From Modicisalibacter radicis (GTDB taxonomy: Bacteria > Pseudomonadota > Gammaproteobacteria > Pseudomonadales > Halomonadaceae), in NCBI RefSeq assembly GCF_900961225.1, contig NZ_CAAHFN010000050.1:52764-116763 (forward strand): a stretch of 64,000 bases of DNA. Direction: 5' to 3'. Within the stretch, counting starts at the first letter, position 1; every line of letters starts with the position of its first letter. The position numbers and the translations under genes are program-made. Below the pieces are notes generated by a model, which saw only the letters and a list, made by a program, of their open reading frames with translations, made no database searches and was not told the DNA's origin. Positions 49,693 through 58,997 of this stretch are shown piece after piece.

Positions 49693-49761
49693 GCCGAGCG
49701 AACGGGCGCGCCGACCCGCTGATCGACACCGTTTGTCCTCAACCCAAAAGGAAGCACCGTC

Positions 49762-50793
49762 ATGCATCAACGTATCCTTCCCGGTCTGTTCTGGGGCGCC
49801 CTCGCGCTGGGCGGCGCCACCGGCGCCCAGGCCCAGCAGCCGCTGAACGTGGTCACCAGCTTCAGCGTGCTCGCCGACATGGTCGAGCAGGTCGGCGGCG
49901 AGCATGTCGCGGTCACCTCGCTGGTCGGCCCCGACAGCGACAGCCATGTCTTCAGTCCCAGTCCGGCCGATGCCCGGCGACTCGCCGAGGCCGACCTGGT
50001 GGTCTTCAACGGCCTGCAGCTGGAGGGCTGGATGAGCCGTTTGCTCGACGCCGGCAACTACCAGGGCGTCACGGTGACCGCCACCGACGGCATCGAGCCG
50101 CTGGCCTTCAGCGATGCCGATCATGGCGCGGCACAGGACGAGCACGACCACGCCGGCCACGCTCATGACCACGGCGAGCACGATCATGAGCATGCCGCTC
50201 ACGACCATGAACATGATCACGAGCATGGCGAGCATGCCGGCGACGAGCATCATCATGGCGATCTCGACCCCCATGCCTGGCTGGATGTCGCGCGTGCCGA
50301 GCAATACGTCATCAACATCCGCGACGGCCTGATCGAGATCGACCCGGAGCACCGCAAGGAGTACCGCGCCGCCACCCAGCGCTATCTCGGCGAACTCGAG
50401 GCCCTGGACGGCGAGATCCGCGAGCTGATGGCCGACATCCCCGCCGAACGGCGTACCGTGGTCACCGGGCACGATTCCTTCAGCTATTTCGGTGAGGCCT
50501 ACGATGTACGCTTTTTGTCGCCGGTGGGGCTCAATACCGCCGCCGAGCCGGCCGCCGCCGAGCTGGCGCGACTGGTCGACTTCATCGAGGACAACCGGGT
50601 CACGGCACTGTTCTACGAGAACATCACCAGCCCGGCGCTGATCCGCCAGCTCGCCGAGGAAACCGATCTTCCGGTCGCCGGAACGCTCTACTCCGGCGCG
50701 CTGGCCGGTGACGGCGAGGCCAGCACCTATGTCGGCATGATGCGCCACAATGCCCGGACCATGCACGACGGCCTGAGCGGCGCCGCTGACTAG
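49762..50793 (+). CDS. znuA: Zinc-binding periplasmic protein of the Znu transporter
   Basis: 343 aa with an AAAGGAAG ribosome site. The signal peptide ends near GAQAQQ. Ligand segments typical of cluster A-I binding proteins are SHVFSPSPAD, LDPHAWLDV and TGHDSFSYF. Between about residues 117 and 170 there is a long His/Asp/Glu-rich loop (HDHAGHAHDHGEHDHEHAA and more), which marks zinc rather than manganese carriers. It delivers zinc to ZnuBC. It is the last gene of the Zur-controlled operon, in the order C-B-A. Confidence 0.95.
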   Translation: MHQRILPGLFWGALALGGATGAQAQQPLNVVTSFSVLADMVEQVGGEHVAVTSLVGPDSDSHVFSPSPADARRLAEADLVVFNGLQLEGWMSRLLDAGNYQGVTVTATDGIEPLAFSDADHGAAQDEHDHAGHAHDHGEHDHEHAAHDHEHDHEHGEHAGDEHHHGDLDPHAWLDVARAEQYVINIRDGLIEIDPEHRKEYRAATQRYLGELEALDGEIRELMADIPAERRTVVTGHDSFSYFGEAYDVRFLSPVGLNTAAEPAAAELARLVDFIEDNRVTALFYENITSPALIRQLAEETDLPVAGTLYSGALAGDGEASTYVGMMRHNARTMHDGLSGAAD

Positions 50794-50817
50794 CGACGCG
50801 CGCCCCGAGCGTCTCGT

Positions 50818-51741
50818 TCAGGGCGCGCCCCGCTGCCGGACGTGTATCGCCAGCACCCCGGCAGCGATGATCAGCGCCATGCCGGTCAGCGTCATCGGGC
50901 CGGGCCACTCGCCCACCAGCACTCCGCTGCACAGCGCCGCGAACGGCAGATAGCTGTAATCGCAGGTGGCGATCAGGGTCGGCCGCCCCCGCTGGAACGC
51001 CTGCGCCGTCAGCGAGCTGGCGGTGACGATCAGCACGCCCAGCAGCGCCATCATGAGCCACAGCCCGATTCCCACCGGCTGCCAGCTGCTGAACAGGAAG
51101 GGCTGGGCGGCGACGCTGCGCGCATCGACCCCGGCCACCCCCGCCAGCCCCAGGACGCCGGCCACGACGAACCCCAGATTCAGCCCCAGCGACATCACCA
51201 GCGGCGGCTCGTCCACGCAGCGATAGCGCGTCACCAGCGCCGCCAGGGCATAGCACAGCGCACTTCCCAGTGGCAACAGGCTCCATGGCGACACGCCCTG
51301 CGCCCCCGGGCGCAGCATCAGCAGCACGCCGATGAAGCCGATGACCACCGCGACCACCCCCCGGCCGTCGAGACGCTCGTCGGGCAGCCATGTCGCCATC
51401 AGCGCCAGCAGTAGCGGGAAGGTATAGGCGGTGGCGGCCACCACCGGCAGGCTCAGCTGCGCCAGGGCCGCATAGAAACATCCCCACATCGTCACCATCA
51501 GCAGGCTGCGCAGCATCACCCAGCCGGCGCGGCGCGGGCGCAGCGGCACGCCACGAGCGCGCATCAGGGCGATCAACAGCGGCAACGCAAACAGCGCCCG
51601 CAGCAGATACAGCTGCCAGATGCCGAGCTCGTCGTTGATTCGCTTGACCAGAGCGTCATGCAACGCGATCGTCAGCGAAGCGGTCACGATGGCGGCGACG
51701 GCGCGGGCCTCGACGGCTCTGACGGTGGCCGGGTAGCTCAT
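50818..51741 (-). CDS. DMT-superfamily (EamA) transporter
   Basis: 307 aa with about ten membrane segments in two EamA repeats. The N-terminal repeat contains IALHDALVKRI and a YLLRALFALPLLIALM helix; the second contains SLTAQAFQRGRPTLIATCDY. These proteins are usually exporters of amino acids or metabolites; the substrate is not predictable. It is divergent from a LysR regulator 104 bp away, which probably controls it, and convergent with znuA. Confidence 0.88.
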   Translation of the reverse strand: MSYPATVRAVEARAVAAIVTASLTIALHDALVKRINDELGIWQLYLLRALFALPLLIALMRARGVPLRPRRAGWVMLRSLLMVTMWGCFYAALAQLSLPVVAATAYTFPLLLALMATWLPDERLDGRGVVAVVIGFIGVLLMLRPGAQGVSPWSLLPLGSALCYALAALVTRYRCVDEPPLVMSLGLNLGFVVAGVLGLAGVAGVDARSVAAQPFLFSSWQPVGIGLWLMMALLGVLIVTASSLTAQAFQRGRPTLIATCDYSYLPFAALCSGVLVGEWPGPMTLTGMALIIAAGVLAIHVRQRGAP

Positions 51742-51845
51742 CGGGCCTCCCCTGGTTGCGATAGCTGGCGTAAAGTGTGACTGGATGGAGGTCTTGCCTC
51801 ACACGACTTTCGAGTCGCTTCGCTTTACCGGAGATCAAGTCAGTC

Positions 51846-52775
51846 ATGAGCCGACTGCGTCAGGCGCTGCCGCCGCTTTCCAGCCTGCTGCCGTTCGAGG
51901 CGGCCGCCCGCCACCAGAGCTTCCTGCGCGCCGCCCAGGAGCTGAGCCTCACCCAGGCGGCCATCAGCCGTCGCATCCGCGCGCTGGAAGAGGCGCTGGG
52001 GACGACGCTGTTCGAACGCCGCCATCGACAGGTCGTGCTGACCGAGGCGGGGCGCGAGTTCGCCGAGGCCGTGCGCGGCGGTCTCGGCGAGATCGCCGGG
52101 GGCGCCGAGCGTCTGCGCCATCGCCAGCCTGCGCACGAAGTGGTGCTGTTCGCCGAGCTCTACGTCGCGATGTACTGGTTGATTCCCCGCCTGGGCGACT
52201 TCAATCGACGCCATCCCGAGATTTCGGTCCGCATCAACGCCTCGAGCCAGCCACTGGTCCAGGCCCTGGAGCCCTTCGACCTGGCCATGCAGTGCACCGA
52301 TCGCCCCAGCGGGCTGCTGGTCCCGACACTATCGGTGCGCGATGAGGTCTTCCCGGTCTGCAGCCCGGCACTGGCCGAACCGCACGCCTGGACGGTCGAG
52401 TCGCTGTTGACGCGCCCCCTGCTGCACTATCGGGAAACCGGCGGCGACGAATGGATGAGCTGGCGGACCTGGTTCGAACGGGTCGGCTGTCCACGGCCAC
52501 CCCCGCCGCCACACAGCGATACGCTGTTCAACAGCTACCCGGTGATGCTGCAGGCGGCGATGAGCGGCCAGGGCATCTGCCTCGGCTATGGCGGCATCGG
52601 CCAGCTCGTCCGCCGTGGCGAGCTGGTGCGCCCGGTCGTCGAGAGCGTCGACATGCCCGCGGGCATGTCGGTATATCGAGCCCGTCATGCCAGCGACCGC
52701 CCGGCCGTGGACCGGGTACTGGAGTGGCTGAGGGAAGTCCTCACCACCCCGGAGAGCCTGCAGCGGGAATGCTGA
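51846..52775 (+). CDS. LysR-family transcriptional regulator (GcvA-like)
   Basis: 309 aa from ATG 51846. The N-terminal winged helix is typical: FEAAARHQSFLRAAQELSLT followed by QAAISRRIRALEEALGTTLF. The effector domain (about 95-300) begins LFAELYVAMYWLIPRLGDFN. The SSLLPFEAAARHQSF start is like GcvA-type members. Divergence from the DMT transporter suggests that is its target. A GC-rich hairpin follows 10 bp after the stop. Confidence 0.9.
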   Translation: MSRLRQALPPLSSLLPFEAAARHQSFLRAAQELSLTQAAISRRIRALEEALGTTLFERRHRQVVLTEAGREFAEAVRGGLGEIAGGAERLRHRQPAHEVVLFAELYVAMYWLIPRLGDFNRRHPEISVRINASSQPLVQALEPFDLAMQCTDRPSGLLVPTLSVRDEVFPVCSPALAEPHAWTVESLLTRPLLHYRETGGDEWMSWRTWFERVGCPRPPPPPHSDTLFNSYPVMLQAAMSGQGICLGYGGIGQLVRRGELVRPVVESVDMPAGMSVYRARHASDRPAVDRVLEWLREVLTTPESLQREC

Positions 52776-52784
52776 CCAAACGCA

Positions 52785-52806
52785 AGGACCGCCCGGAGGC
52801 GGTCCT
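52785..52806. terminator. Hairpin between convergent LysR and chemoreceptor genes
   Basis: AGGACCGCC-CGGA-GGCGGTCCT, nine perfect pairs but without a T-run. Its place between two convergent stops suggests a bidirectional terminator. Confidence 0.55.
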
Positions 52807-52827
52807 GAAGCATCATGCGGGGTGGCT

Positions 52828-54504
52828 CTAGAAGTCGGCCCACTCATCCTGTGACGAGCCGGAACCTAGCGCTGCACGCTGGCGGTTGCTGGCCGGCAGC
52901 TGACGGGGCGGAGCCGGCCGACTCGGGGCACGAGCGACGCCCGGTGCCTGGGCGGCATCCGCCCCACGGAAGAAGGACACCTCCTGCAACAGGGCGCTGG
53001 CCTGGTCCTGCAGCGAACGACTGGCCGCGCTCGACTCCTCGACCAGGCTGGCATTCTGCTGGGTCGCCGTGTCCATCTGCGTCACGGCGGTGTTGACCTG
53101 ATCGATGCCCTGCGCCTGTTCACGGCTGGCCACGGCGATCTCGCTCATCAGACCGGTGACCTGACGGATGCTGGTGACGATTTCGGTCAGCGTCTGCCCG
53201 GCCTGGTCGACCAGCGTGGCGCCAGCCTCGACCCGCGACACGCTCTCACCCACCAGGCCCTTGATCTCCTTGGCGGCATCGGCACTGCGTCCGGCCAGAT
53301 TGCGCACCTCGTTGGCCACCACGGCGAAACCGCGTCCCTGCTCGCCGGCACGGGCCGCTTCGACGGATGCGTTGAGGGCCAGCAGGTTGGTCTGGAAGGC
53401 GATCTGATCGATCAGGCCGACGATGCTGGCGATCTTGTTGCTGGATTGGCTGATCTCGTCCATGGCGCCGACCGCCTGCTGGGCGACCTCGCCGCCCTTC
53501 TGCGCCTGCTGGCTGACACGTTGCACCAACTGGTCGGCCTGGCTGGCATTGTCGGCGTTCTGGCGCACGGTGGCGGTGATCTGATCCATGGAGGCGGCGG
53601 TTTCCTCCAGGCTGGAAGCCTGGTCCTGGGTACGCCGGTTGAGATCGTCGTTGCCCTGGGCGATCTCGTCGGCGGCGACGGTCACCGATTCGGCGTTACG
53701 CCGCACCGAACTCACGACCCGGGAGAACTTGGTTTCCATGGTCTTGAGCGCCTGGAGCATGTCGCCGAACTCGTCCCGGCAGGTGATATCGATCGCGTTG
53801 TCGAGCCTTCCGCTGGCCATCGCTTCGGCCAGTTCGCGCGCCTTGCCCAGTGGCGTCATGATGCCGCGGGACAACCACAGCGTCAGGCCCAGGGCCAGCA
53901 GGACCGAGAAGACGATGGCGCCGATCACCAGAGTGCGCAGCCAGGCGAAATACTGGTTGGACTGTGTATAACTGCTCTCGGCTTGAGCAAGATTGCGGTC
54001 GATGAGAGCACCGAGGCCATTGAGTACCGGCGGGTACTCGGCGCGCAGCGCGGTCGTCGCGATCTCGCGGGCACGGTCATAATCGTTGGCGATCATTGAA
54101 TCGTTGAGGCGTTCGATGCTCGCACGCAGGGTGAGCATCGCGGCGTGAAACGTCTCGGCGGCCGCCTTTTCTTCGGGGGTACTCACGCGCTCCGGATAGT
54201 AGTTGGCCCAGGCCTGGTCGGCCAGGGCATCGTTATCGGCGACCTCGCCCTTGGTCACCGCCGCCGCCGTCGGGTCGCGGTCGCGCTGCTCGGCGGTGAT
54301 CTTGACCCGGTTGCTGAGCAGTGCGGTGCGTATATTGCCGAGTTCCATCAGGGTGACGAGATTCTCGTCGTAGGTCTGCTTGAGTGCCTGGTTGGCGGAA
54401 CCGGCACTGAACAGTCCCAGGATGCCGACCGCGATCAGCAATACGATGCAGGCACCGAGGCTGACGGCCAGCCTGCGCTTAACGCTTTTCTTCAAAAACT
54501 GCAT
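52828..54504 (-). CDS. Methyl-accepting chemotaxis protein (third of three)
   Basis: 558 aa from ATG 54504 (MQFLKKSVKRRLAVSLGACI); an upstream frame to 54630 would run into the promoter. It has a membrane segment at about 13-33, a Tar-like four-helix periplasmic sensor (about 34-185), a second membrane segment, a HAMP domain and a signalling tip [18 protein letters not shown]. It ends SSQDEWADF, a CheR-tether-like tail. A near-perfect FliA promoter lies about 115 bp upstream. The ligand is unknown. Confidence 0.95.
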   Translation of the reverse strand: MQFLKKSVKRRLAVSLGACIVLLIAVGILGLFSAGSANQALKQTYDENLVTLMELGNIRTALLSNRVKITAEQRDRDPTAAAVTKGEVADNDALADQAWANYYPERVSTPEEKAAAETFHAAMLTLRASIERLNDSMIANDYDRAREIATTALRAEYPPVLNGLGALIDRNLAQAESSYTQSNQYFAWLRTLVIGAIVFSVLLALGLTLWLSRGIMTPLGKARELAEAMASGRLDNAIDITCRDEFGDMLQALKTMETKFSRVVSSVRRNAESVTVAADEIAQGNDDLNRRTQDQASSLEETAASMDQITATVRQNADNASQADQLVQRVSQQAQKGGEVAQQAVGAMDEISQSSNKIASIVGLIDQIAFQTNLLALNASVEAARAGEQGRGFAVVANEVRNLAGRSADAAKEIKGLVGESVSRVEAGATLVDQAGQTLTEIVTSIRQVTGLMSEIAVASREQAQGIDQVNTAVTQMDTATQQNASLVEESSAASRSLQDQASALLQEVSFFRGADAAQAPGVARAPSRPAPPRQLPASNRQRAALGSGSSQDEWADF

Positions 54505-54619
54505 GGTGACGGTTCTCGCTGGCGCCTGGCTCCGCCGTGACGGGTCGTGCCGGGCTTTTGCTCGATAGAAGGGGTGGCGAGGCAGCCGGGAAGGGACGCA
54601 TGGCTGTATCGCTATCGTA

Positions 54620-54646
54620 TTATCGGGCAAAGGCGCCGGGACTTTA
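54620..54646 (-). promoter_or_regulatory. FliA (sigma28) promoter of the 52828 chemoreceptor
   Basis: Minus strand TAAAGTCC-N11-CCCGATAA, one to three mismatches from TAAAGTTT-N11-GCCGATAA with the exact spacer. Confidence 0.82.
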
Positions 54647-54742
54647 GCGCGATGCCAGCGGATTCGCCCGGGGCCATCGTCCCACGCACGAAGCCACGGG
54701 CTTTGTTAATGTGCGAGGACACGTGCCGACAAGACCTCGCCC

Positions 54743-55408
54743 ATGCTGCAACTGATCGACGTCACCAAGAGCTACCCGACCCCGCAAGGTCCGCTGTTCG
54801 TCCTCGATGGCGTCGACCTGAGTCTGGCACGCGGCGAGAGCCTCGCGCTGATGGGCGAGTCGGGCAGCGGCAAGTCGACCCTTCTGCATCTCGCCGCCGG
54901 GCTCGACGTGCCCGATCGCGGCGAGATCCATCTCGCCGACGCACGCCTCTCGGATCTCGACGAGGCGCAGCGCAGCGCGCTGCGCCGCCAGCGCCTGGGG
55001 CTGGTCTTCCAGCAGTTCCATCTGGTGCCCAGCCTGTCGGTGGCCGACAACCTGACCCTGCAGGCGCGGCTCGCCAGGCGCGAAGACCCGGACTGGACCC
55101 GGCATCTGCTCACCCGGCTGGGGCTCGGCGGCTTCGAGGGGCGTTACCCCGAGCAGCTTTCCGGCGGGCAGCAACAGCGCCTGGCGATCGGCCGCGCACT
55201 GGCCGCGCGCCCCGACCTGCTGCTCGCCGACGAGCCCACCGGCAACCTCGACGAGGCCGCCGCCGACGACGTGCTGGCGCTGTTGCAGACGTTGATCGAC
55301 GAGAGTGGCTGCGCGCTGCTGATGGTCACACACAGCGCGCGGGTCGCCGCCCCGCTCGACCGCTGCGTGCACCTGCAGCGCGGCCGGCTGGCCGGCGACG
55401 AGGCATGA
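54743..55408 (+). CDS. ABC transporter ATP-binding protein (LolD/MacB/AttE-like)
   Basis: 221 aa. Motifs: Walker A GESGSGKST, Q-loop LVFQQFHLVP, signature LSGGQQQRLAIGRAL, Walker B LLLADEPTGNLDE and switch His MVTHS. The ADEPTGNLD stretch is typical of ATPases that pair with FtsX/MacB-type permeases. The permease gene overlaps by 4 bp. Such systems act by mechanotransmission on lipoproteins, peptides or envelope components rather than by ordinary import. The AttH-like gene 7 kb downstream is probably the third member. Confidence 0.92.
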   Translation: MLQLIDVTKSYPTPQGPLFVLDGVDLSLARGESLALMGESGSGKSTLLHLAAGLDVPDRGEIHLADARLSDLDEAQRSALRRQRLGLVFQQFHLVPSLSVADNLTLQARLARREDPDWTRHLLTRLGLGGFEGRYPEQLSGGQQQRLAIGRALAARPDLLLADEPTGNLDEAAADDVLALLQTLIDESGCALLMVTHSARVAAPLDRCVHLQRGRLAGDEA

Positions 55409-57963
55409 GCAGCCGGCCCGCCCCGCAGCCACGCGGCGTGTTCGCCACCACGCTGGCCACGCTGCTGTCGCACTACCACCGCCACCCCGGCCAGCTCGCC
55501 ATGCTGCTGCTCGGGTTGTGGGTCGCCAGCGCACTATGGAGCGGCGTTCAGGCGATCAATGCCTCGGCCCGCGACAGCTACGCCCGCGCCGAGGCGCTGT
55601 TCGAGAGCCAGCTCGACCGTATCGAGCGCCGCGACGGCCAGGCACTGACCCTCGACGACTATCTCGCCCTGCGCCGTGCCGGGGCCCCGGTCTCGCCGCT
55701 GATCGAGGGCGAGCTGCGCCTGACCGGCGTATCGGACGGCACCACCGCGACGGTGGCGCTGCTGGGCATCGACCCGCTGACGCTGCCCGGCGACTCGGGC
55801 CTGGCTCGCCGGGAGAGCAGCGCCACGGCACTGCGCGACTGGCTGCTGCCGCCACACCGGTTGCGCGCCGCGCCGGATGTCGCCGACGCCGCCCGCGCCG
55901 ATCCGCGGCTGCCGCCGGTGGAGAACGACCCCAGCCTGCCGCCGGCCACCCTGGTCAGCGACATCGGCGTCGCCCAGGCGCTGCTGGAGCTCGACCGCCA
56001 GCTGACCCGGCTGGTCGCCGCCCCCTCGGCGAGGTTCGCGCTGCCCGAGCGGCTGGTGCGCATCCCCGCGCGGCAACTGGCCTCGCCCGGGCAGCTCGCC
56101 GACAGCTTCCATCTCAACCTCACCGCGATGGGCCTGCTGGCGCTGGTGGTGGGGCTGTTCATCGTTCACGCCGCGCTGGGCCTGGCGCTCGAGCAGCGCC
56201 TGGGGCTGATGCGCACGCTGCGCGCGCTGGGCGTGCCGGCGCGCACCCTGGTCGGCGCGCTGATCGTCGAGCTGCTGGCGATCGGCCTGACCGGCGCCCT
56301 CGCCGGCATTCTCAGCGGCGTGGCACTGGCCCGCTGGCTGCTGCCGGACGTTGCCGCCAGCCTCGACGCACTCTACGACAGCCGGGTGAGCAGCCAGCTC
56401 GCCCTGCCCTGGTACTACTGGCTGGGCGGCCTGGCGATCACCCTCGGCGGGCTGGCCACCGCCGGCTCCGGGGTGCTGTGGCGGGTCGCCCGGCTCGAAG
56501 TGCTGGCGCTGGGCCAGGCTCAGGCATGGCGCGCGCGGCTGGCTCGCCAATGGCGCCGCCAGGCACTGGCCGGCAGCGTGCTGCTGATCGTCGCGCTCGG
56601 CCTCGGCGCGTGGCTCACCGCGGCGGGAGGCGCCACGCTCGGCCAGGGCGGCCGGGCGACGCTGGTCGCCGGTTTCCTGATGGTCACCGCGGCGCTGCTC
56701 GGTGTGGCACTGTGGTTGCCGGCGCTACTGGCCATGGCGCTGCAGCTCGCCAGCCGGGCGTTGCGGCGCCGGCCGCTGTGGCAATGGGCGGTGGCCGACC
56801 TGCAGCTCCAGCTGCCGCGCCTGCAACTGGCGATGATGGCGCTGCTGCTGGCGCTGGCTGCCAACCTGGGGGTGAACAGCATGGTCGGCGGCTTTCGGCT
56901 GACCTTCCTCGACTGGCTCGACCAGCGCCTGCTCGCCGACATCTACGCCCATCCCGAGGCGGGCGACTACGCCAGGCTCCACGACTGGCTGGCCGCGCAA
57001 CCCGAGGTCGCCACGCTGCTGCCGGCCCGCCACGCCCAGGCCACGCTGCTGCTCGATGCCGATACTGATTCCGCATCGCGTGCCGTGCCGGTGGCGCTGT
57101 TCGGCATCCAGCCGGCGCCGGTACTGACCCGCCAGTGGCCGCTGCAGTCGAGCGTGGCGGGCCGCGAGACGGCCTGGCGGGCGTTGCGCGACGGCGCGGT
57201 GTTCATCAACGAGCAGCTCGCCCGGCGCCGCGGCCTGCAGGCCGGCGGGACGCTGACCCTGCGCGGCCCCGACCGGCGCGAACGGCGCCTGGCCATCGCC
57301 GCGGTCTACCCCGACTACGGCAACCCCCACGGCGAGATCGTCATGCCCACCGCGCGACTCGCCCGCGAGTTCGCCGCGCCGCCGGGCAGCCTGGGCGTGG
57401 TGCTTGCCGAGGGCAGCGCGAGTGGCACCGCCCGCGAGGCCGCGCTGGCACGCCTGCGTGAAGGGGTCGCCGAGGCGCTGGCGATTCCCGGCGAGACGCT
57501 CACCGATCAGCGCCGGCTCAAGGCCACCTCGAAGGAGGTCTTCGAGCGCACCTTCGCCATCACCCGCGCGCTCAACGCGCTGACCCTGGGGGTCGCGGCA
57601 CTGGCCCTGCTGACCACGCTGCTGGCCCAGGCCGGCGCGCGGCGCGCCCAGCTCGCGCCGCTCTGGGCGCTCGGCGTGTCGCGCGCGCAACTGGTCGCGG
57701 TGCAGCTCGGCCAGCTGGTCGGCGCGGCACTGGCCACCGCGCTGGTGGCGCTGCCGCTGGGCATCGCCCTGGCCTGGGCGCTGGTCGCGGTGATCAACGT
57801 CGCGGCGTTCGGCTGGCGCCTGCCGCTGTACGTCTTCCCCGGCGAGCTGGCGATCACCCTGGCGCTGGCGGTGCTGGTCGCCGCCGGCGCGGCACTGCTG
57901 CCGGCCCGCCGGCTGTGGCACAGTCCGCCCCGCCAGCTGCTCGAGGAGTTCGCGGCGACATGA
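55405..57963 (+). CDS. FtsX/MacB-type ABC transporter permease (large)
   Basis: 852 aa from ATG 55405, overlapping the ATPase stop (ATGA). It has a membrane segment near residue 35, a large extracytoplasmic domain, then two FtsX domains, the first with LGLMRTLRALGVPARTLVGA and the second ending LALAVLVAAGAALLPARRLW. Its size and two FtsX units match YbbP/AttFG-type permeases. The last codons (LLEEFAAT) and the stop lie in the 24-bp direct repeat, with an ATGA at the stop that originally should have started the next gene. Confidence 0.9.
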   Translation: MSSRPAPQPRGVFATTLATLLSHYHRHPGQLAMLLLGLWVASALWSGVQAINASARDSYARAEALFESQLDRIERRDGQALTLDDYLALRRAGAPVSPLIEGELRLTGVSDGTTATVALLGIDPLTLPGDSGLARRESSATALRDWLLPPHRLRAAPDVADAARADPRLPPVENDPSLPPATLVSDIGVAQALLELDRQLTRLVAAPSARFALPERLVRIPARQLASPGQLADSFHLNLTAMGLLALVVGLFIVHAALGLALEQRLGLMRTLRALGVPARTLVGALIVELLAIGLTGALAGILSGVALARWLLPDVAASLDALYDSRVSSQLALPWYYWLGGLAITLGGLATAGSGVLWRVARLEVLALGQAQAWRARLARQWRRQALAGSVLLIVALGLGAWLTAAGGATLGQGGRATLVAGFLMVTAALLGVALWLPALLAMALQLASRALRRRPLWQWAVADLQLQLPRLQLAMMALLLALAANLGVNSMVGGFRLTFLDWLDQRLLADIYAHPEAGDYARLHDWLAAQPEVATLLPARHAQATLLLDADTDSASRAVPVALFGIQPAPVLTRQWPLQSSVAGRETAWRALRDGAVFINEQLARRRGLQAGGTLTLRGPDRRERRLAIAAVYPDYGNPHGEIVMPTARLAREFAAPPGSLGVVLAEGSASGTAREAALARLREGVAEALAIPGETLTDQRRLKATSKEVFERTFAITRALNALTLGVAALALLTTLLAQAGARRAQLAPLWALGVSRAQLVAVQLGQLVGAALATALVALPLGIALAWALVAVINVAAFGWRLPLYVFPGELAITLALAVLVAAGAALLPARRLWHSPPRQLLEEFAAT

Positions 57964-57965
57964 CC
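57942..57965 (+). repeat. 24-bp direct repeat, left copy (end of permease gene)
   Basis: CGAGGAGTTCGC followed by GGCGACATGACC, identical to 62481-62504. It covers the last permease codons, a GAGGAG ribosome site and an ATGACC start that here leads to no recognisable gene. Confidence 0.95.
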
Positions 57966-58086
57966 CGGCGGCGTCTCCAGATTGCGTTCCGCGCCGCCCG
58001 GCCGAAACGACGACGCCCGCGCTCGAGGTGCAGTTCAAGAGCGCGCGGGCGTTTCGATGCGACCATTGAGACCACAGGCCGGTGTC

Positions 58087-58947
58087 TCAGTCACCGCTGC
58101 TCGCCGCCAGCCATTGATCGACCAACTGCCGATTGTTGGCGATCCACTGCGCGGCGCCCTTGTCGGGATCGCCGCTCTTCTCGATCGCCAGCATCAGTTG
58201 GGAAAGCTGCTCCGGCGTCATATGCCAGGCATCGAGCATCCTGGCCACTTCCGGATGCTGCTCGACGAAACCGCGCCGGGAGAACCACTTGATCTGCTGT
58301 CCGGATACCAGCGTGTCTTGCGGATCGTCCAGTATCTTGAGGTCGTACTTGGCGAAGACCCAGTGCGGCTGCCACAGCGTCAGCACGATGGGTTCCTTGC
58401 GGCGATAGGCTTCCTCGAGCTGCGCCAACATCGCCGCTTCGCTGCTGCTGAGCTGGCGGAAGGGCAGCGAGTAGCGTTCGATCGCCGTCTCGGCCTCTTC
58501 ATGGATCGTCGCCCCCGGCTCGATGCCGAATATCGTCGGCTCCCCCCGATAGCCGAACTCCTCGGCGCGTGCGTCGAGATCCGCTACCGTGTCGACGCCA
58601 TCGACATAGGCGGGCACCACGAGCGCATCCATGGCATCGTCGTACCAGGTCCCGTGCAGTTCGATACGTTCCTCGTAGGCCTCCAGGTACGAGTTGTCGC
58701 TGGGCAGCCAGAATTCCAGGGACGCGTCGATATCGCCCTCGGCGAGACCACCGAACAACAGCGGCTTGGACACTTCATCGAGCGTCACCTCGATGCCCTG
58801 CTCGCCGAGCAGTTGTTGCCACAGATGAGAGACGGCGACGTTCTCCGCCCAGTTGTTGGTCCCGATGGTCACGCTGTCGTCCGCGAACGTCTGTACGCTC
58901 AGGCCGATCAATGCGCTGGCGATCAGGGTCGTCTTGAATGATTTCAT
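58087..58947 (-). CDS. Betaine-type ABC substrate-binding protein (OpuAC/ProX family), orphan
   Basis: 286 aa from ATG 58947, with AAGGAA six bases upstream; longer readings run into the M24 gene. The signal peptide ends near QTFADD. The OpuAC fold is seen in VTIGTNNWAENVAVSHLWQQ, then WLPSDNSYLEAYEERIELHG and the segment LTLWQPHWVFAKYDLKILDD. Trp residues in NNW, EFW and LWQPHW may form the aromatic box for a quaternary ammonium or sulfonium ligand. No ATPase or permease of its own is present, so it must use another transporter or serve as a sensor. Confidence 0.88.
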   Translation of the reverse strand: MKSFKTTLIASALIGLSVQTFADDSVTIGTNNWAENVAVSHLWQQLLGEQGIEVTLDEVSKPLLFGGLAEGDIDASLEFWLPSDNSYLEAYEERIELHGTWYDDAMDALVVPAYVDGVDTVADLDARAEEFGYRGEPTIFGIEPGATIHEEAETAIERYSLPFRQLSSSEAAMLAQLEEAYRRKEPIVLTLWQPHWVFAKYDLKILDDPQDTLVSGQQIKWFSRRGFVEQHPEVARMLDAWHMTPEQLSQLMLAIEKSGDPDKGAAQWIANNRQLVDQWLAASSGD

Positions 58948-58997
58948 GCTGTTCCTTTTCCTGGTGTCCGGGTCGGGTCGGTGACCCACGATGTCTT

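Noticed and set aside
54547..55404. Upstream extension of the permease to an 1138-aa protein
   Set aside because: It overlaps the ABC ATPase gene in another frame. The ATG at 55405 overlaps the ATPase stop and begins the recognisable permease.
57960..58292. A remnant of a second AttH gene start after the left direct repeat
   Set aside because: The frame after ATG 57960 (MTRRRLQIAF) resembles the real start only in its first few residues and then becomes Arg-rich sequence without the AttH motifs. Too little to call a pseudogene.
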